64,000 bases of DNA. It comes from Bolinopsis microptera. Taxonomy: Eukaryota > Ctenophora > Tentaculata > Lobata > Bolinopsidae. Position numbers and translations under genes: made by a program. Of this stretch, positions 26,274-38,235 are shown piece after piece (position 1 is the first letter of the stretch; each line of letters starts with the position of its first letter). The stretch is from NCBI RefSeq assembly GCF_026151205.1, contig NC_087080.1:5932797-5996796 (forward strand), given 5' to 3'. The notes beneath the pieces are model-generated. The model ran no database searches. It was not told the DNA's origin and worked only from the letters and a program-made list of their open reading frames with translations.

Positions 26274-28106
26274 CTTACCTAACCTGTAGGATTATAGACA
26301 GTTATGGAACACTGTAAGACTAAAAAATTATATCAAGCGATGAGAAGATGTGACGGTAAATTTTAAGGAGCTACTTATCAAACTGCAACTATATGCTTGA
26401 GAGTTGATAAATAAGTCCAAGAATCTTGATGCTTGATTCGAAAATTTTCCAATGTGACCCGTTCTGAAACTATGCACCTAGTTTTAAATTTCCACGCAGT
26501 TGCGTAAATTTTAAATTATAATTAAAACTTAAATAGCAATGCTTGCCATTTCAGTTGTTTGCAGGTGTGTACGAGTGTTGAAAATTTAAATCGGGTCAAC
26601 GGAATATTTGAAAACTGATAGAACATTAACTCTGCATACTGTGCTTGATCTTTTCTGCAGAGCACAAGCGTAACGCAAATGGAAAGTTAAATCAAGTGTT
26701 CTACAAGAAAAGAAGAAAAAAGAAAAGGAGGAGCCAAGAATTATTCATCCGTTCATCGGCCAGGACAAAAGAAGAAGCCAAGACCCTTTTAAAGGGCGAG
26801 GAGAACTGAAAGCAAATTTTAATTTTACGTCACACTCCGTTTTGTTGGTTGTGGGAAAATAAGGGCCGTAGACTGTACAGCTAACAGTAATAGAGCAAAT
26901 GGTATAGCTGAGCAGAGTAGTACTAGTAGCTGCTGTAACAACTAGTTATACAGAGCTAAAGTCAGATGTTAAAAGTCTGCCACTTTGGCACAAGATACTG
27001 AAAAACCAGCACAGGACGAGCCACCTAGCGGAGCGAGCAAGAAACTGAATGAGAGAATTGATTGCACGTAAGTTTAAAAGTTGTTATGACATGTGGAACA
27101 AACAAACAAATCCGCGGACGGCATTGAGTGGACGATGACCAATAGCAGCTCATTGCTTGTCTGCGTCAGCACATGCGTTGTCATGTGTCGTGCACGTGAC
27201 GTGCACGTGTTTGTCACGTGATATTCACGTGCAACATCTGCAAACTATCACACTGTACAGGAAGGTAAAGTGCAAGGGAGCGTTCTCTTCGTTCCAGCTT
27301 ATCGAGACGGCTTTCGTTCATCACGTGACTAATACATGATAAGTAAAATACATATTTTATTTTTCTTGCTTGTCTTGGCTGATGCGGTGCCATGGAAACG
27401 GCAGTGCTATTCGTCTGAAAGCATGAGAGCGTCACTGGAGTGAAATGTAAAAACGTGAGCACTCTGGGCTGGATTCTTGCTTGTTAGCCCTCAAAATGAG
27501 AGCTTGTTACGTGAACATCAGACAGAACAATGGCCCCACAATCGGAAAAATTCAAATCTCGCATCAAAATCTTTAAAATAGCTAGGTTAAGTACACGTCA
27601 TGCAGGTGGTCACTGTACTTGAAGCTGGAACTAGGGGTGAAGTGGGAAAAAACTTTTAAAATTCATGTCAGCAGAATACTACAATAAGGGAATTAAAGAA
27701 ATTATAATTAGATATCATTATCATCAACCTAGTGGTAACGAAAATAGTACAACATTTACATTTAATATCAATTTGAATATTCCTTTGCAAAAAAGCAAAG
27801 AGTTCAAGCAGAAAAAGGGTCCCTTATTTGATATTGTGATAAGATAATCAGACTTTCCAAGTCATTAATGGTCTTCGTAATCTATATTATTTCAGATAAA
27901 TCAAGTTCTTCAAGACTGATCTTCTTAAAATTCCTGTTTCTGACAGAATAAAATCCAATGAACTACTAGCATTAATAAAGCATCAAACTTTGATAAAAAC
28001 TAACATTCGTGTAATCCTTTAAAATTCCACTAAAAAGTCATGGCCTAAATGGAATTCTTCGTCCTCAAGTCGCATATATTTCAAGAATGCTCTATCCTCT
28101 TCATCC
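26274..28106. other. Intergenic between SPATA4 and BTBD19
   Basis: Upstream DNA of BTBD19 and 3' flank of SPATA4. No coding exon supported. It includes the E-box array described separately and a purine-rich patch (about 26700-26800). Confidence 0.45.
27193..27231. promoter_or_regulatory. Four CACGTG E-boxes at exact 11-bp spacing
   Basis: CACGTG starts at 27193, 27204, 27215 and 27226, all 11 bases apart, with a fifth at 27322. About one helical turn apart, the sites would face the same side of DNA. They lie about 0.92 kb upstream of the BTBD19 start. CACGTG is bound by bHLH-Zip factors (USF, MITF/TFE, MYC-MAX). Confidence 0.5.
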
Positions 28107-30283
28107 TCATCTGGAATGCTGAGCCACTGCCGAGTACCCGGTACTCTCGCCTAGCTTTATTGTCGGCCTGAAGAAATTCAGTTTCAACTATCCATCAAAC
28201 ATAGAAATATAAACTAAACTGCGTACATTATCAATATAATCATTGTTGATAAGTAAAATAACTTATGGCTTTAATTGATTAAACAATAGTTGCTGCACGA
28301 TTACACATACAACTTACTTATAAGTTCCATCAATTCTAAATATGTCGTGGTAATTGAGCCTTTTAAATTGGCCCATGCTATGGGCAGGTCTGTAAAAATA
28401 AAGTTTCAACGATCTTCCAAAAAAAGAAGAAGGTCCCCTAGAGACTCCCGGAAAGGTGCAAATGGCTCACAATAGTTTTATGCAAATTCGACAGATTTTA
28501 AATGCTATTTTTTAGATTTAAAGCAACATAATTTAATAAATTAATTTAAGTTAATTTAAAGCAACACGTAAATTTGCTATAAATTGCTTTGGGTATTTAC
28601 TATTTAGGCTCAAAACGAGGAAAAGTGGCTTTAAATATTTTTTGCCATCAAATTCTTATTTTATTTCAATAAAATAATTGATCACTAAATTAATCGACAG
28701 TTTCTCATTAAAGACAAAGTTAAACTTACTGATAGGTGCCAAACATATCGTTGTGAATCTGCCCTTTGATCTGATCCATACTGCTGGCAGGGAGATCTCT
28801 GCCACTTTGTTTCACCTTTATTTCAGCAAACTGAACATTTTCTGGCACCCTGTTAGCGGACACTGGACGACTTTTGCGCCCTTAGTTAAAAATCGGTTAT
28901 TCAATAGATTAGTTCGTTAACACCAATCTAGTTCTACTTAGACGCGGAGAAGATAAAATAAGTTCCAAGTTGGTTCTTTGAATATAATGAAGTGAAGATA
29001 AGAAGTAGTCAAGAAAACAAAAGAGACATTGAGATACAAGCGCAGTAATTATTCAAAATTTTCAGGTAAAATTTTAGAATTTACACTACCTTGCTTCGAC
29101 TGACATATTCCATTGCGGTCATTTTGACTGCTTTCAGGCTTCATTTTCGGCCTGATTTCCCCTAACGTTGGTTTTATTCCAAACCTATCTGGATCCTGAA
29201 GGAGTTGCACGGCTTATAAGACAATAATCATCAATTATATTGCCGAAATATCTCAACATCAGGAAGTTGACACAATGATTGTGCACCAGATTACGAGACA
29301 GATAAGAGTATCCTGATAATAGAGTCAAGAGAAACGACACTCTTGGAAGCGAAGAGGATTAAGGACTATTCGACCTGTAACATGGAATATATTTCTTCTC
29401 TAACATCCTCAATAAATATTTTAAAATGTTGTAATTAGTTGAATGAAATAATAACCTGCAGACGTTGGCTCTGTCTGTGTTGCTGGTGTAAAGATATGAT
29501 GTGTTGAGTCTTGCTCATCAGATGGCTGGTATCAGGTCCCGTTTCCAGTTCTGTGTTTGCTAGATTGTTCTTTATTGCTGTCGAAGCTGTTGCTCTTGCG
29601 TGTAATGGTAACTTCGACTGAAAACAAATGTAATGTTTAATGCATTTAAAGTAAATTTAATATAAAAGAGCACGGCAAGGGTAACCAATAGCAAAATTCT
29701 CAGACAGCAGAGTTGTGAAATAAAAATAGCTTGGAGCTTCTCTCACCTGATAAGATAGATCGTTAAATGTTTGGTTCCGTGGAGTAAGTCTGTAAGTAGG
29801 CCTGTTAGTGAGGGTGGTGTAAAGTTGTTCAACTAGAACCTCAGCTGCTGCACTTTTACAGTGTATCGTTCCTTCCATTACATCTCGGTCAATTGCATAG
29901 TTCTGGAATTCGAGGAAAATCAAGATAAACTATGGTATGACAGGAGCAAATTGTGATTGAAGCTCTTCAAAAAAGTCATTGAAAGCGGTTTGGGTCGGGA
30001 AAAATGACGCTAAAGTTCAGATTCTCTTAAGTTATTATACCGGTAAAAAACTGGTGCTTACTTTATTTTTGAAAAAAGTTTCGAGCAAATTCCAGTTCAA
30101 TAGTTTACTCTGGATTGATGTTCCATTGTTGAAGCAGTGGATCTTGATTTCTTTAGGATGGTACCATGATAAAATCTCAGCGACCAAATATCCGTTTGAA
30201 AAATCCCATTTGGGATTCTTAACGCTGATGGATAGATCAAGACTTTGAAGCCATTTCAGCACTTCCCTGGGCAGTGCGTTCAT
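28107..30283 (-). CDS. SPATA4: SPATA4 orthologue (CH-like/CLAMP-type domain)
   Basis: Seven phase-consistent exons: 30283-30062, 29902-29747, 29617-29456, 29195-29085, 28830-28730, 28389-28318, 28167-28107, giving about 294 residues (human 305). The N-terminal calponin-homology-like domain is clear (VLKWLQSLDLSI, DFSNGYLVAEIL, FNNGTSIQSKLLNW), followed by the diagnostic MEGTIHCKSAAAEVLVEQLY and, later, FGIKPTLGEI and AEIKVKQSGRDLP. Family members are linked to testis and motile cilia. Exons 5 and 6 encode similar ends (PASSMDQIKGQIHNDMF.GTY versus PAHSMGQFKRLNYHDIF..GTY) with the same 2-base exit phase, i.e. a tandem exon duplication. Exon 7 is chosen on phase alone and is the least certain. 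A strong acceptor-like ctctccag lies 2 bases before the ATG, so a further upstream coding exon, as in human, is possible. Confidence 0.86.
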
Positions 30284-31055
30284 AGCTGGAGAGTATAATT
30301 AACATTATACATTGATATAATGATATTTTTAGTAATCACTAAATATAAGTTACGAAGAAATGGAATGAACAATTTTCATACTTATTTTGTTTCGTGAAGA
30401 CTAATTCACAGCTAAAATAATCCTTCATTATTTATGATGAATTTTGAAGATCAGTGAAACATAAAGATTGAGTAAAAATGTAGGAAATTTTGCCTCGAGC
30501 GATTACATAAATTGGACATAATTTATAACAAAAATTGGCTTATCTAGATGATAATTTGTTGAGAAATTATAGAAAACAAAACAAAACAAACGGTTTAAAT
30601 TTTTAAAATTGCTTTAGGAACACTCAATTAGTAATAAAACTCACAACCATATTATGACACATGTTAGTTTTACTTCAAAAATTAGGTTTTAGTACTTGAG
30701 CATTGTTTATTGCATTCAACCCATTATTATTATCATGCAAATTATCAAATAAATTGAGTGGTTTAATATGGATTTAACTTTTTCACCTTTAATAAGCAAA
30801 CCGATAATCAGAGTTCTTGTGCAGCATAATACAGAAATTTATCTATTAATAGATTTTCTATTAATTAGCCTAGCAGATCATTTTATCAAAATAGAATAGT
30901 CACAAAAATTGGTTTAACTTTAACAGCAATTATCACATCATTGTTCTCTGTGATATATGCTAAAATTTCCTCAATTCTTTCATCTTATAATACCCGAGAG
31001 CTGAAGTGGATGTTTACTGTCGGGCACCAAAAATTCGCCAACAACCAAACCTAGT
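30284..31055. other. Intergenic SPATA4-DNAI1
   Basis: AT-rich, no coding sequence. It presumably includes SPATA4 upstream and DNAI1 3'UTR sequence. Confidence 0.4.
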
Positions 31056-33092
31056 CTATTTGGATGTAGGTTCTCGAACAAGCTCTAGAAGTTTTTCCAT
31101 TTTTGCAATCTCATTTTCTTTTGAGTATGACTTGTCTTTGACAGCCTTCCTCAGATTTGGACTGAGCTTTAGAGTCATAGCGTTGCCTCTGTCGTCACCA
31201 ACAGCAATGATAGGATAATGCGCATTGAAAGCAAGGTGATTGACTTTCGTTTTCTTCTTCTGAACAACAGATTGTTGACATAAAGGCTCATACTTCTCCT
31301 GACTGAGATCAAAGATGTGTACTTGACCATCATCAGTAACAGCTCCAAATACGGTAGCTGAGTATGGAGACCAAACAACATCACCAACAGAACTTCCAAG
31401 ATCGAACGTGAACATGGGTTCACTGTAATTGTGGTCCCAGATTTTCACAGTCCAGTCAGCACTGCAACTAGCAAATACTCTGGGGTGGAAGTTGTTCCAT
31501 CTCACAGCATAAACTGCCATGTGATGAGCATCGTATGTGTCCAAAAACTGAGAACTGTAGTGCTTACTACACTTATGGATTTTTCCTTCTTCGGTTCCTA
31601 CTAAGAACAAATAATCAGTCGATTTGTGGAAATCAAAGCAAGTTCCACAAGCAAGGTCCATTCCTACACCACTGTCAGCATCGTTGTCTGGTTGCATTTT
31701 GATGAGAATAATGTCTGTACCTTGCAGCTCGTTTTTGATAAGGCTCCAGCATGTAACTCGACCATCACTAGAAATTGAGAAGAAGTTCAACTGATTGTCT
31801 AAATCATTCTCCTGCCAGTATACCTGCCAAACAGGATCAGTGTGTTTACCACTCTTAGCTGAAGATAGGAAAGCAGGTGTATTGTTTTTCTCTCTGAGAT
31901 TATACACAGCAACCGCTCCATCATAATAGCCGACAGCAATAAGGTAAGGGTGTTCTGGGTGGAAATCGAGAGACATGACACCACTGTCTGTTGTGTAAGT
32001 AAATTCAGGGAAGGAAGGATTTTTGAGGGAGTAAATGCAGATAAGTCCAGAGCTCTGTTTGAGGAAATCGTAACTTCCATGAGCCACAGCAAACATATCA
32101 TCATATATGGGATTGAATACAACTGCTGTGACTGAGAACTTCTTGCCTTTCTCTGATCTGAAAGGCCAGAGTGGTAATAGAGTTCCCTCATTGCCTTTGA
32201 ACTCATCAGATTGATCTTCCCAATATTTGAAATCTTGAGCAATTTCGTCATGTGTATTTTGATTTACCATCCTCTCAACAATTTTGGCAGGTTTTCCAAT
32301 CCGTGTGAATATCTCATCTGCAGAAGTTGGTTCAAGAATGATTGCTCTACTCTTTTTATCCTTTTCATCTTTGTCCTTTTTCTTCTCCTTAGCTTTTTCT
32401 TGAGCCTCTAAGTCTTCGACATAAGCATCATATATCTCCCATTGGTTGGCAGTTGAAGAAAAGTTTGTTCTTGGAGGAGGTTCAGTTGATGTACCTCTCT
32501 CTCGATATGGATTATTGAAAGTTTGAGAAGCTCTTTCACTGTAATTGAACTGATTACGAAGAGCAGCTGCCTCTGGAGCCTTAGTTACGGTAACCTCTTT
32601 AGGAGCATCTTTTTCTGCTTCTTCTCCCTCGACTTCCACTTCAAGATCTTCTTCGGCAGGAATCTCCATTTCACTTAGGTTTTGCTCACTGGGACCATCA
32701 CCTAGACCTAGACGAGTAAGCTGACGTTTGCCTTCATCAGATTCTTTGTGGAGCATGTTGCCATCCATAGAGAAATGTATAGCAAGCTGATCAACTCCCA
32801 TCTTCATCTTGTAGCAACATTCTTTAAAACTGTACCGTACGATGTTGTTTGGGGCATGAGGATTATTAGCAGTCAGGATACGAGTAAACTCCTCCTTTAA
32901 CTCTTCGGCATTAAGATCTAATTGGTCATCAGGTTTCATCAATATCTTGGGCTGCATCCATTCATCATCTTCATCTCCCATTCTTGATTCATCATCATCT
33001 TTTCCTCTTCTTGAGACCTTGCTTTGAGACTGTATCTTAGAACTGGAGGATGTCAGTCCAGCAACCTTGGCAGCTAGCTTCTTTGGCGGCAT
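31056..33092 (-). CDS. DNAI1: Axonemal outer-arm dynein intermediate chain 1
   Basis: Intact single-exon frame of 678 residues (human about 699). It is part of the outer dynein arm of motile cilia, where intermediate chains hold the heavy chains on the doublet microtubule. The charged N-terminus has the family block LTANNPHAPNNIVRYSFKE with HFSMDGNMLHKESDEG. A Lys/Asp/Glu-rich linker follows, then EPTSADEIFTRIGKPAKIVERMVNQN. The C-terminal half is a WD-repeat propeller; visible blades include MSLDFHPEHPYLIAVGYYDG, FFSISSDGRVTCWSL, VRWNNFHPRVFASCSADW with TVKIWDH, DVVWSPYSATVFGAVTDDG and LAFNAHYPIIAVGDDRGN. Other animals' DNAI1 genes have many introns, so the lack of any here, between intron-rich neighbours, is odd. 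Confidence 0.95.
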   Translation of the reverse strand: MPPKKLAAKVAGLTSSSSKIQSQSKVSRRGKDDDESRMGDEDDEWMQPKILMKPDDQLDLNAEELKEEFTRILTANNPHAPNNIVRYSFKECCYKMKMGVDQLAIHFSMDGNMLHKESDEGKRQLTRLGLGDGPSEQNLSEMEIPAEEDLEVEVEGEEAEKDAPKEVTVTKAPEAAALRNQFNYSERASQTFNNPYRERGTSTEPPPRTNFSSTANQWEIYDAYVEDLEAQEKAKEKKKDKDEKDKKSRAIILEPTSADEIFTRIGKPAKIVERMVNQNTHDEIAQDFKYWEDQSDEFKGNEGTLLPLWPFRSEKGKKFSVTAVVFNPIYDDMFAVAHGSYDFLKQSSGLICIYSLKNPSFPEFTYTTDSGVMSLDFHPEHPYLIAVGYYDGAVAVYNLREKNNTPAFLSSAKSGKHTDPVWQVYWQENDLDNQLNFFSISSDGRVTCWSLIKNELQGTDIILIKMQPDNDADSGVGMDLACGTCFDFHKSTDYLFLVGTEEGKIHKCSKHYSSQFLDTYDAHHMAVYAVRWNNFHPRVFASCSADWTVKIWDHNYSEPMFTFDLGSSVGDVVWSPYSATVFGAVTDDGQVHIFDLSQEKYEPLCQQSVVQKKKTKVNHLAFNAHYPIIAVGDDRGNAMTLKLSPNLRKAVKDKSYSKENEIAKMEKLLELVREPTSK

Positions 33093-33846
33093 TTCAACCT
33101 ACTTCAAGGGTTGTTAGGTAAGTATAGGTGATCACTGACATTAAATTTCACAAGAAAATAAAAAATAATTATCAATCAACATAATATATACATTAATCAT
33201 CACAGCAACATAATAAATAATGATTACTGAGGCAGTTAGCAGACATACATAATGCAGTGGCGTAACGTTGCTTGTTGGCGCCCCCGCCTAAAATGCGCCC
33301 ATCCCTAAAATTGGACAAATTAGGTGATTTTAGAGGGTAGGCCGGTAAAATCTTTAATAAACTGTGTTTCTAGAGCAAAACGCACAGTTTTGCTAGTGTT
33401 ATTACTGTTCACACTTTTCTCTCTCTTTCGTGACAGAATACTTCTAACCGTGTTTACCTTTTCTAGCAATGACAAGCAAAGAAGGATAACCGATTGGACT
33501 GGGGAGGAGTGGAACATTGGCAGCACACTACCGTCCAATCGGTAAGTATTTATAATGTTTAGTTATTAGGTATTTATTTGGAATTGGTTTAATTTGGTGG
33601 TAAAGTTATTCTATTATGTAATAAAGTATTTTGTTTTACAGGTTTTGTACATACGACAAATACGGGTTTTATTGTTCAACTAGAGGCCATCTAACAGTGA
33701 TAGCAGGAAGTCGGAAAACGTTCTACGCAACGACCTGACAGTGGCACTTTGTTTGTGTGTTATTTAGGCTACAATTTAGAGACTAATTTAGAGACTAATT
33801 TGAGAGACAGTTTTAGAGTTTTTATTTATTTAGTCGAACTATAACT

Positions 33847-34278
33847 ATGAGTCTTTGTGAGATACCAGTTTTAGACGACAGCGCTGACTACAGCACATGG
33901 AAGAAGAAAGTGCTAATATGGCAGCTTGGCACCGCAGCATCAACGAAACAGCAAGCTAGTAAGCTGATTATGAACATGAAAGGTAGACCACAGGAGGTTT
34001 CTATAAACATGACATTAAAGGTGCTAGGAGCAGAAGATGGAGTTGATAAACTCATTGCCGAACTGGACAAACTGTATAAGAAGGACAGTACTCAGTCTTT
34101 ATTTAAGGCTATAGATGATTTTGAGGGATACAGGAGAGGAGATGGAGAAGATATAGACAACTACATCTTGGAATTCCAGAGGAGGTATAAAATTCTCAAA
34201 CAGCTCAGAAAGAACGAAGATCTTTACGATGACATGGTATTAGCGTATAGACTATTAAATCAGGCAAACCTCAGTTAA
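33847..34278 (+). CDS. Gag-like ORF of a retroelement (fragment)
   Basis: 143 codons. The sequence has the layout of the N-terminal gag domain found in Copia-like and related retrotransposons of invertebrates: an N-terminal IPVLDDSADYSTWKKKVLIW, GAEDGVDKLIAELDKLYKKD, then a helical stretch with DDFEGYRRGDGEDIDNYILE and DMVLAYRLLNQANLS. The frame stops right after NLS, where relatives continue to a zinc knuckle, so it is truncated. No protease, reverse transcriptase or LTRs nearby. Possible upstream non-coding exon: a donor gtaagt at 33542 and an acceptor acag at about 33641. Host use versus relic cannot be told. Confidence 0.65.
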   Translation: MSLCEIPVLDDSADYSTWKKKVLIWQLGTAASTKQQASKLIMNMKGRPQEVSINMTLKVLGAEDGVDKLIAELDKLYKKDSTQSLFKAIDDFEGYRRGDGEDIDNYILEFQRRYKILKQLRKNEDLYDDMVLAYRLLNQANLS

Positions 34279-34352
34279 GTTTTACAAAATTGTCCTACAT
34301 TCAAACAATGATTTGGCGCCCCCCCCCCCTCCTTAAATGGCACCCCCGCACA

Positions 34353-34476
34353 CAGTGGCGTAACTTTGCCTGTTGGCGCCCCCCCGCTCAGTGACGAAAA
34401 GCGCCCCCTAAAATTTTTTGTGTCCCTAAAAAAATTTTTAAAAAAGAAAAAAAAAAGGTCGGGTACTTTTTTCTCG

Positions 34477-34511
<35 letters not shown>

Positions 34512-34728
34512 CAGCTTTTTGCGCCCCCTGAAGCAAAAAAGGGTACCCCAAATATTTTTTTCGCGTCGACCGAACGCTAAATTGGACAGGGAAATACACA
34601 AACAAGGCGTTTTTTCAGTGAAAGGGCCTAAAATTCAGGAAAATTGCGCCCCCCTTATACGGCGCCCCCCCCCCCCCCCCCCCCCCCCCGGCACAGCGGG
34701 GTCTGCGGGGCCCTAAGTTACGCCACTG
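34353..34728. mobile_element. Inner hAT-type MITE nested in the outer copy
   Basis: Ends cagtggcgtaac ... gttacgccactg. A perfect 8-bp direct repeat CCCGCACA flanks it (34345-34352 and 34729-34736). The subterminal sequence resembles the outer element (ttgcctgttggcgccccc; gcggggccct). The body is low complexity, with two long C runs (about 34479-34509 and 34667-34689). Open frames across the C runs on both strands are artefacts. Confidence 0.9.
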
Positions 34729-34777
34729 CCCGCACAGCAAGGTCAGCGGGGCCCTTTGTTACGTCACTGACACAATG

Positions 34778-37700
34778 GCCGCATATCCTGAAGAGCTAAG
34801 GTACATGCATATTTCCAGATTTATTGGTACCCTGCACTTGAGCATGATAATCAAAATTTATATTGCCATGGAAACAAAACTTCACTGCAACTGTGGAGTC
34901 ACAATTCCATTTCTATGATTAGGAATACAGTAATTTGTGACATTTATGTCTCGAAATGAAATGCCAGGGCCAACATGTAAAGTTATGCCACTTTTAAGTA
35001 ACTTTAACATAATCATTAATCACTTGTTTCATAATTTCCCTCCCAACCCTCTACTTTGTCAGCTGTCACTTCTACGTCAGTTACAGTATAGGAGTATACT
35101 CAGTTTGTTTTATGCCCTTTAAAAAGACGGAGCCTTCAAATGAAGAAAATGTAAGACAGCAAGGCTTCAAAATTAAAAAATTAAAGACGCCAGAACAGGT
35201 CTCAAATTAGATCAGATATAATTAAGCACATTTCCACACTGACCTTACTTCTACCAGAAAACTTTAGGATGGGTTGCGATGAATTAAAGACAGCGAAGCC
35301 TTTAAAATGATCAAAATTAAAGACGCTGAAGTCTTCGCCAAAATTAACCGTATTTATAAAACAAACTGAGCTGAGTGTATTTAAAGAAAGACTTGACTAC
35401 ATGTTTTACGTAAACACGGAAACTCAGTTAGCAGCTCCATCTTGAAGGGACTAGCTCGTGATCAGAAGGTTACAGATTTTATACCTGCTTGTGCCATCAA
35501 TCACAGAGAATGCGCTAAGGATTTCTGTGCAAATTCCTCCGGTCGACTCAGTACAGACGAATGATCGGGAAATCGGTGATTGAGGGTTAAATGAGGAGGG
35601 GCTCCAAATGAGGAGGGACATCTAAAAGTGATCGATGCTTTACATCTATTATCAAGACTTTTCAATTTTACCCAGGCCCAGCAGACATATTTCACAGCAG
35701 ACATTTCTCTGGTATAAAGTGCAAATGATAATTAATAACATTTACGGTCGTTCTAAGAGCTGTATTAATATAATATAAGTTTATTTGCATATTTTGGCGA
35801 TCAATTTGTGCAAGTGCTGCTTCAACTCATCAATACATTTTAAATAAGCATTTATGAGGCATTAACCACAATCAATTTCTTAAACGTTTTACTGCTCATG
35901 TTCTTGCAAAAAATAAGTTTAATGTTGATTGACGATGTCAACCCATCGAGATCGTTGCTCTGCAATGTATTTATTAATCATGTAATAAATATTGGTGAAG
36001 AGGGTCGCAATTATATTTTGTAGGTTTATAACCTACCAATTAGACGCGCACCGGGTTGGACTCGTCGACGGTCTAATATTTGAAACAAATATTTTATGAG
36101 TATCACCTGTTAAAATTATATTTTGACCATTCTGTGTACATTTGTAAATTGGAAATGCTGATTTCGATTTTAATGGTAAGTATTCAAAGTTAAAGTGCAC
36201 AAATTTGTATTGATACAATCTTCACGAATACTTTAAAATCAAAACTAACTTGAATTCTAAAGCATAAACAGCTCAACTACCGTTTTACAAGCTTGTCACG
36301 TGCGCGCGTCTGACAAAAATGGTTATTTGCTCATAACTCGTTAAGAAAATGATTGTTGTATGTTTATAACCTACCAGGACGAGCGCCGAGTAGAAAAAAT
36401 ATTTTACGAGTATTCACCCGTTAATCAAAATCTAATCGCGATCGCCATCGGCGAAAAAATAATTTGTAGTGCAATTTGCTTGACCATTGACGGACGAGAC
36501 CAATCACTGATCACCAATGCGCATCGCTCTTTTCGAGCTAGTAGTGAGCAATAATCTAGCAAGCTAGGCCCGGTAATATTGTAATAGTTTACCTGGGGAC
36601 CCCAGGCTATTGTGTTTATAAACATATAAAGACTCGGCAGAATGACAGGCTGAGCGCCGCCCAGCTATGTAATAGTATAAAGCAATAAACTAGCAAGCAC
36701 TGTATTAATAGCGTGCAAGGCACTATATAATAACCACCTTTACCGAAATCATAGTTCACTTATCTTGAGTACAGTTTTAAATTAGCGCGGCGTAATAACC
36801 GGAAAAAATTATTTGGATTGAACAAAGTAAAAAATAGTAAGTAGAAGGAAGTAAAAATATTTTGACTTTTTTAAATTATTTAGTTTTGGGTTTTATTTAT
36901 GCTCACTAGGAATAAATATTAAAAAAGCGATACCCAGCAAACCCTACCATCTGGGGTATATCTCCAAAAGTAAAATAGATAGAACCTTCCGGTTTTCAAC
37001 AAAATTTCCGTCTCGTGAATTTACAGTTGGCTCCCCAGGAGCCAAATTGGGGACAACGTAGATTCTGAATTAAACCGAAAAGTTTGATTTTGGGCTAAAT
37101 AAATGATCACAGCTTTTAAACTTTGCAAAGAAATGTCGTTGTCATGACTACTAGGCTCAATGCAGCGTGCGAAAGGTAAACTTGACGTGACGCGCGACGC
37201 CATACGTGCTGTTGAAAATCTATCACCTCTAGCAAGCCCAGCAGGCGGTAAGGTTTTCTGGGTATGATTTATGATTTGAAAAACGGTGCCGCTTTGACGT
37301 GCCGCACAAATTATTATGTTTGCTCTGCACTTCGATTTACGAAATCGCGCGCACTGGGTCAGTTTCAGTTTAATAACAATGACACCCCGGCGAATGCCGC
37401 GGGCTTCATATTGCTACGCGAGTCAAAACAATTTTTAGGCTGAAATTCGTCAAGAGATCGATTGTAATTTCGTTCACGAACCTTTTAAAGATATTTGACA
37501 GTGCCGATTCCATCCCTTAAAGGATTTTCAATAGTGCCGAGGAAAAATAAAACATCAAATTCATTCATCTGAATATTAGTAAAGGTTATAATGATATCAA
37601 ATCAACATTTCAAACGCGTACAATCATTAACCCTAATCAAGTATTGTCAACTGTGATCAAAGATCATAGCAAAGTATGCTATCCTATATGTAAGCTACAA

Positions 37701-38015
37701 TGAGGAAGAAACAGCATTATACAACAGTATTACAATAATAAATATAGGTATAATATCAAAATGTAACTATTACTGCTTACAAGACAACTATAGTTAAAAG
37801 ATTGGCTTAGAAGATTTAAAATTGACATGAAATTTATTTGCGGTTTATTTTAGAATGCAACACAAACACTGTACACATCAAATAGAATCTTTAAAAACAT
37901 AAAAAAAGAGATCATTCACTATTTGTCATCACATATTACTATTGTGGAAATACCACCTAAGAACGTATCTGACAACGGTTTAGTAGCGTAGACGAGTAAT
38001 CTGTAAGCTATGAGA
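34778..38015. other. Gene-poor stretch with dispersed repeat fragments
   Basis: No supported gene. It has paired fragments: cttcaaaattaa-type units with agacgc (about 35165 and 35300); a gtttataacctacca unit at 36024 and 36362; gaccccaggctatt (36598) with gagcgccgcccag (36651), both also at 17.9-18.5 kb; and a block around ccgcgggcttcat at about 37387-37420, whose reverse complement recurs at about 45150-45190. Confidence 0.45.
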
Positions 38016-38235
38016 TCAGGCAGCGAATGAGGGACGTCCATGGTTCGATGCCGGTCGTGGTATTTTGAACATTTTGTGAAATTCATCACTGCTTGAGAGG
38101 GTCCACTTCCAGTTACCGATTTTCTCCCCACAAAACATGTATTCATTCTCAGCTTGATCTGACGTATTTTCCAATATAGCTTTTCCATGTTCCAATGAAT
38201 TGTTAATCTTCAAATTTGAGATCAGCAGTCGGGTT
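38016..38235 (-). CDS. Terminal coding exon of an unrecognised gene
   Basis: On the minus strand, acceptor atttcag (38236-38242) opens a frame of about 72 codons ending at a stop at 38016-38018. It has acidic, aromatic-rich sequence (ENTSDQAENEYMFCGEKIGN, WKWTLSSSDEFHKMFKIPRP). No domain recognised, and upstream exons were not found within 38.2-39.2 kb. Confidence 0.35.

Larger units (their letters stand above)
33255..34769. mobile_element. Outer hAT-type non-autonomous transposon carrying a gag-like ORF
   Basis: Starts cagtggcgtaacgttgcttg and ends gccctttgttacgtcactg. The flanks acataatg (33247-33254) and acacaatg (34770-34777) match at 7 of 8 positions, as expected for an 8-bp hAT target duplication. 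The CAGTGGCGTAAC end is typical of hAT-like elements. It contains the gag-like ORF at 33847-34278 and a younger relative inserted at 34353-34728. No transposase seen. Confidence 0.75.

Noticed and set aside
34275..34716. Open frames over the C/G runs on both strands
   Set aside because: Low-complexity runs inside the inner MITE; no conserved content.
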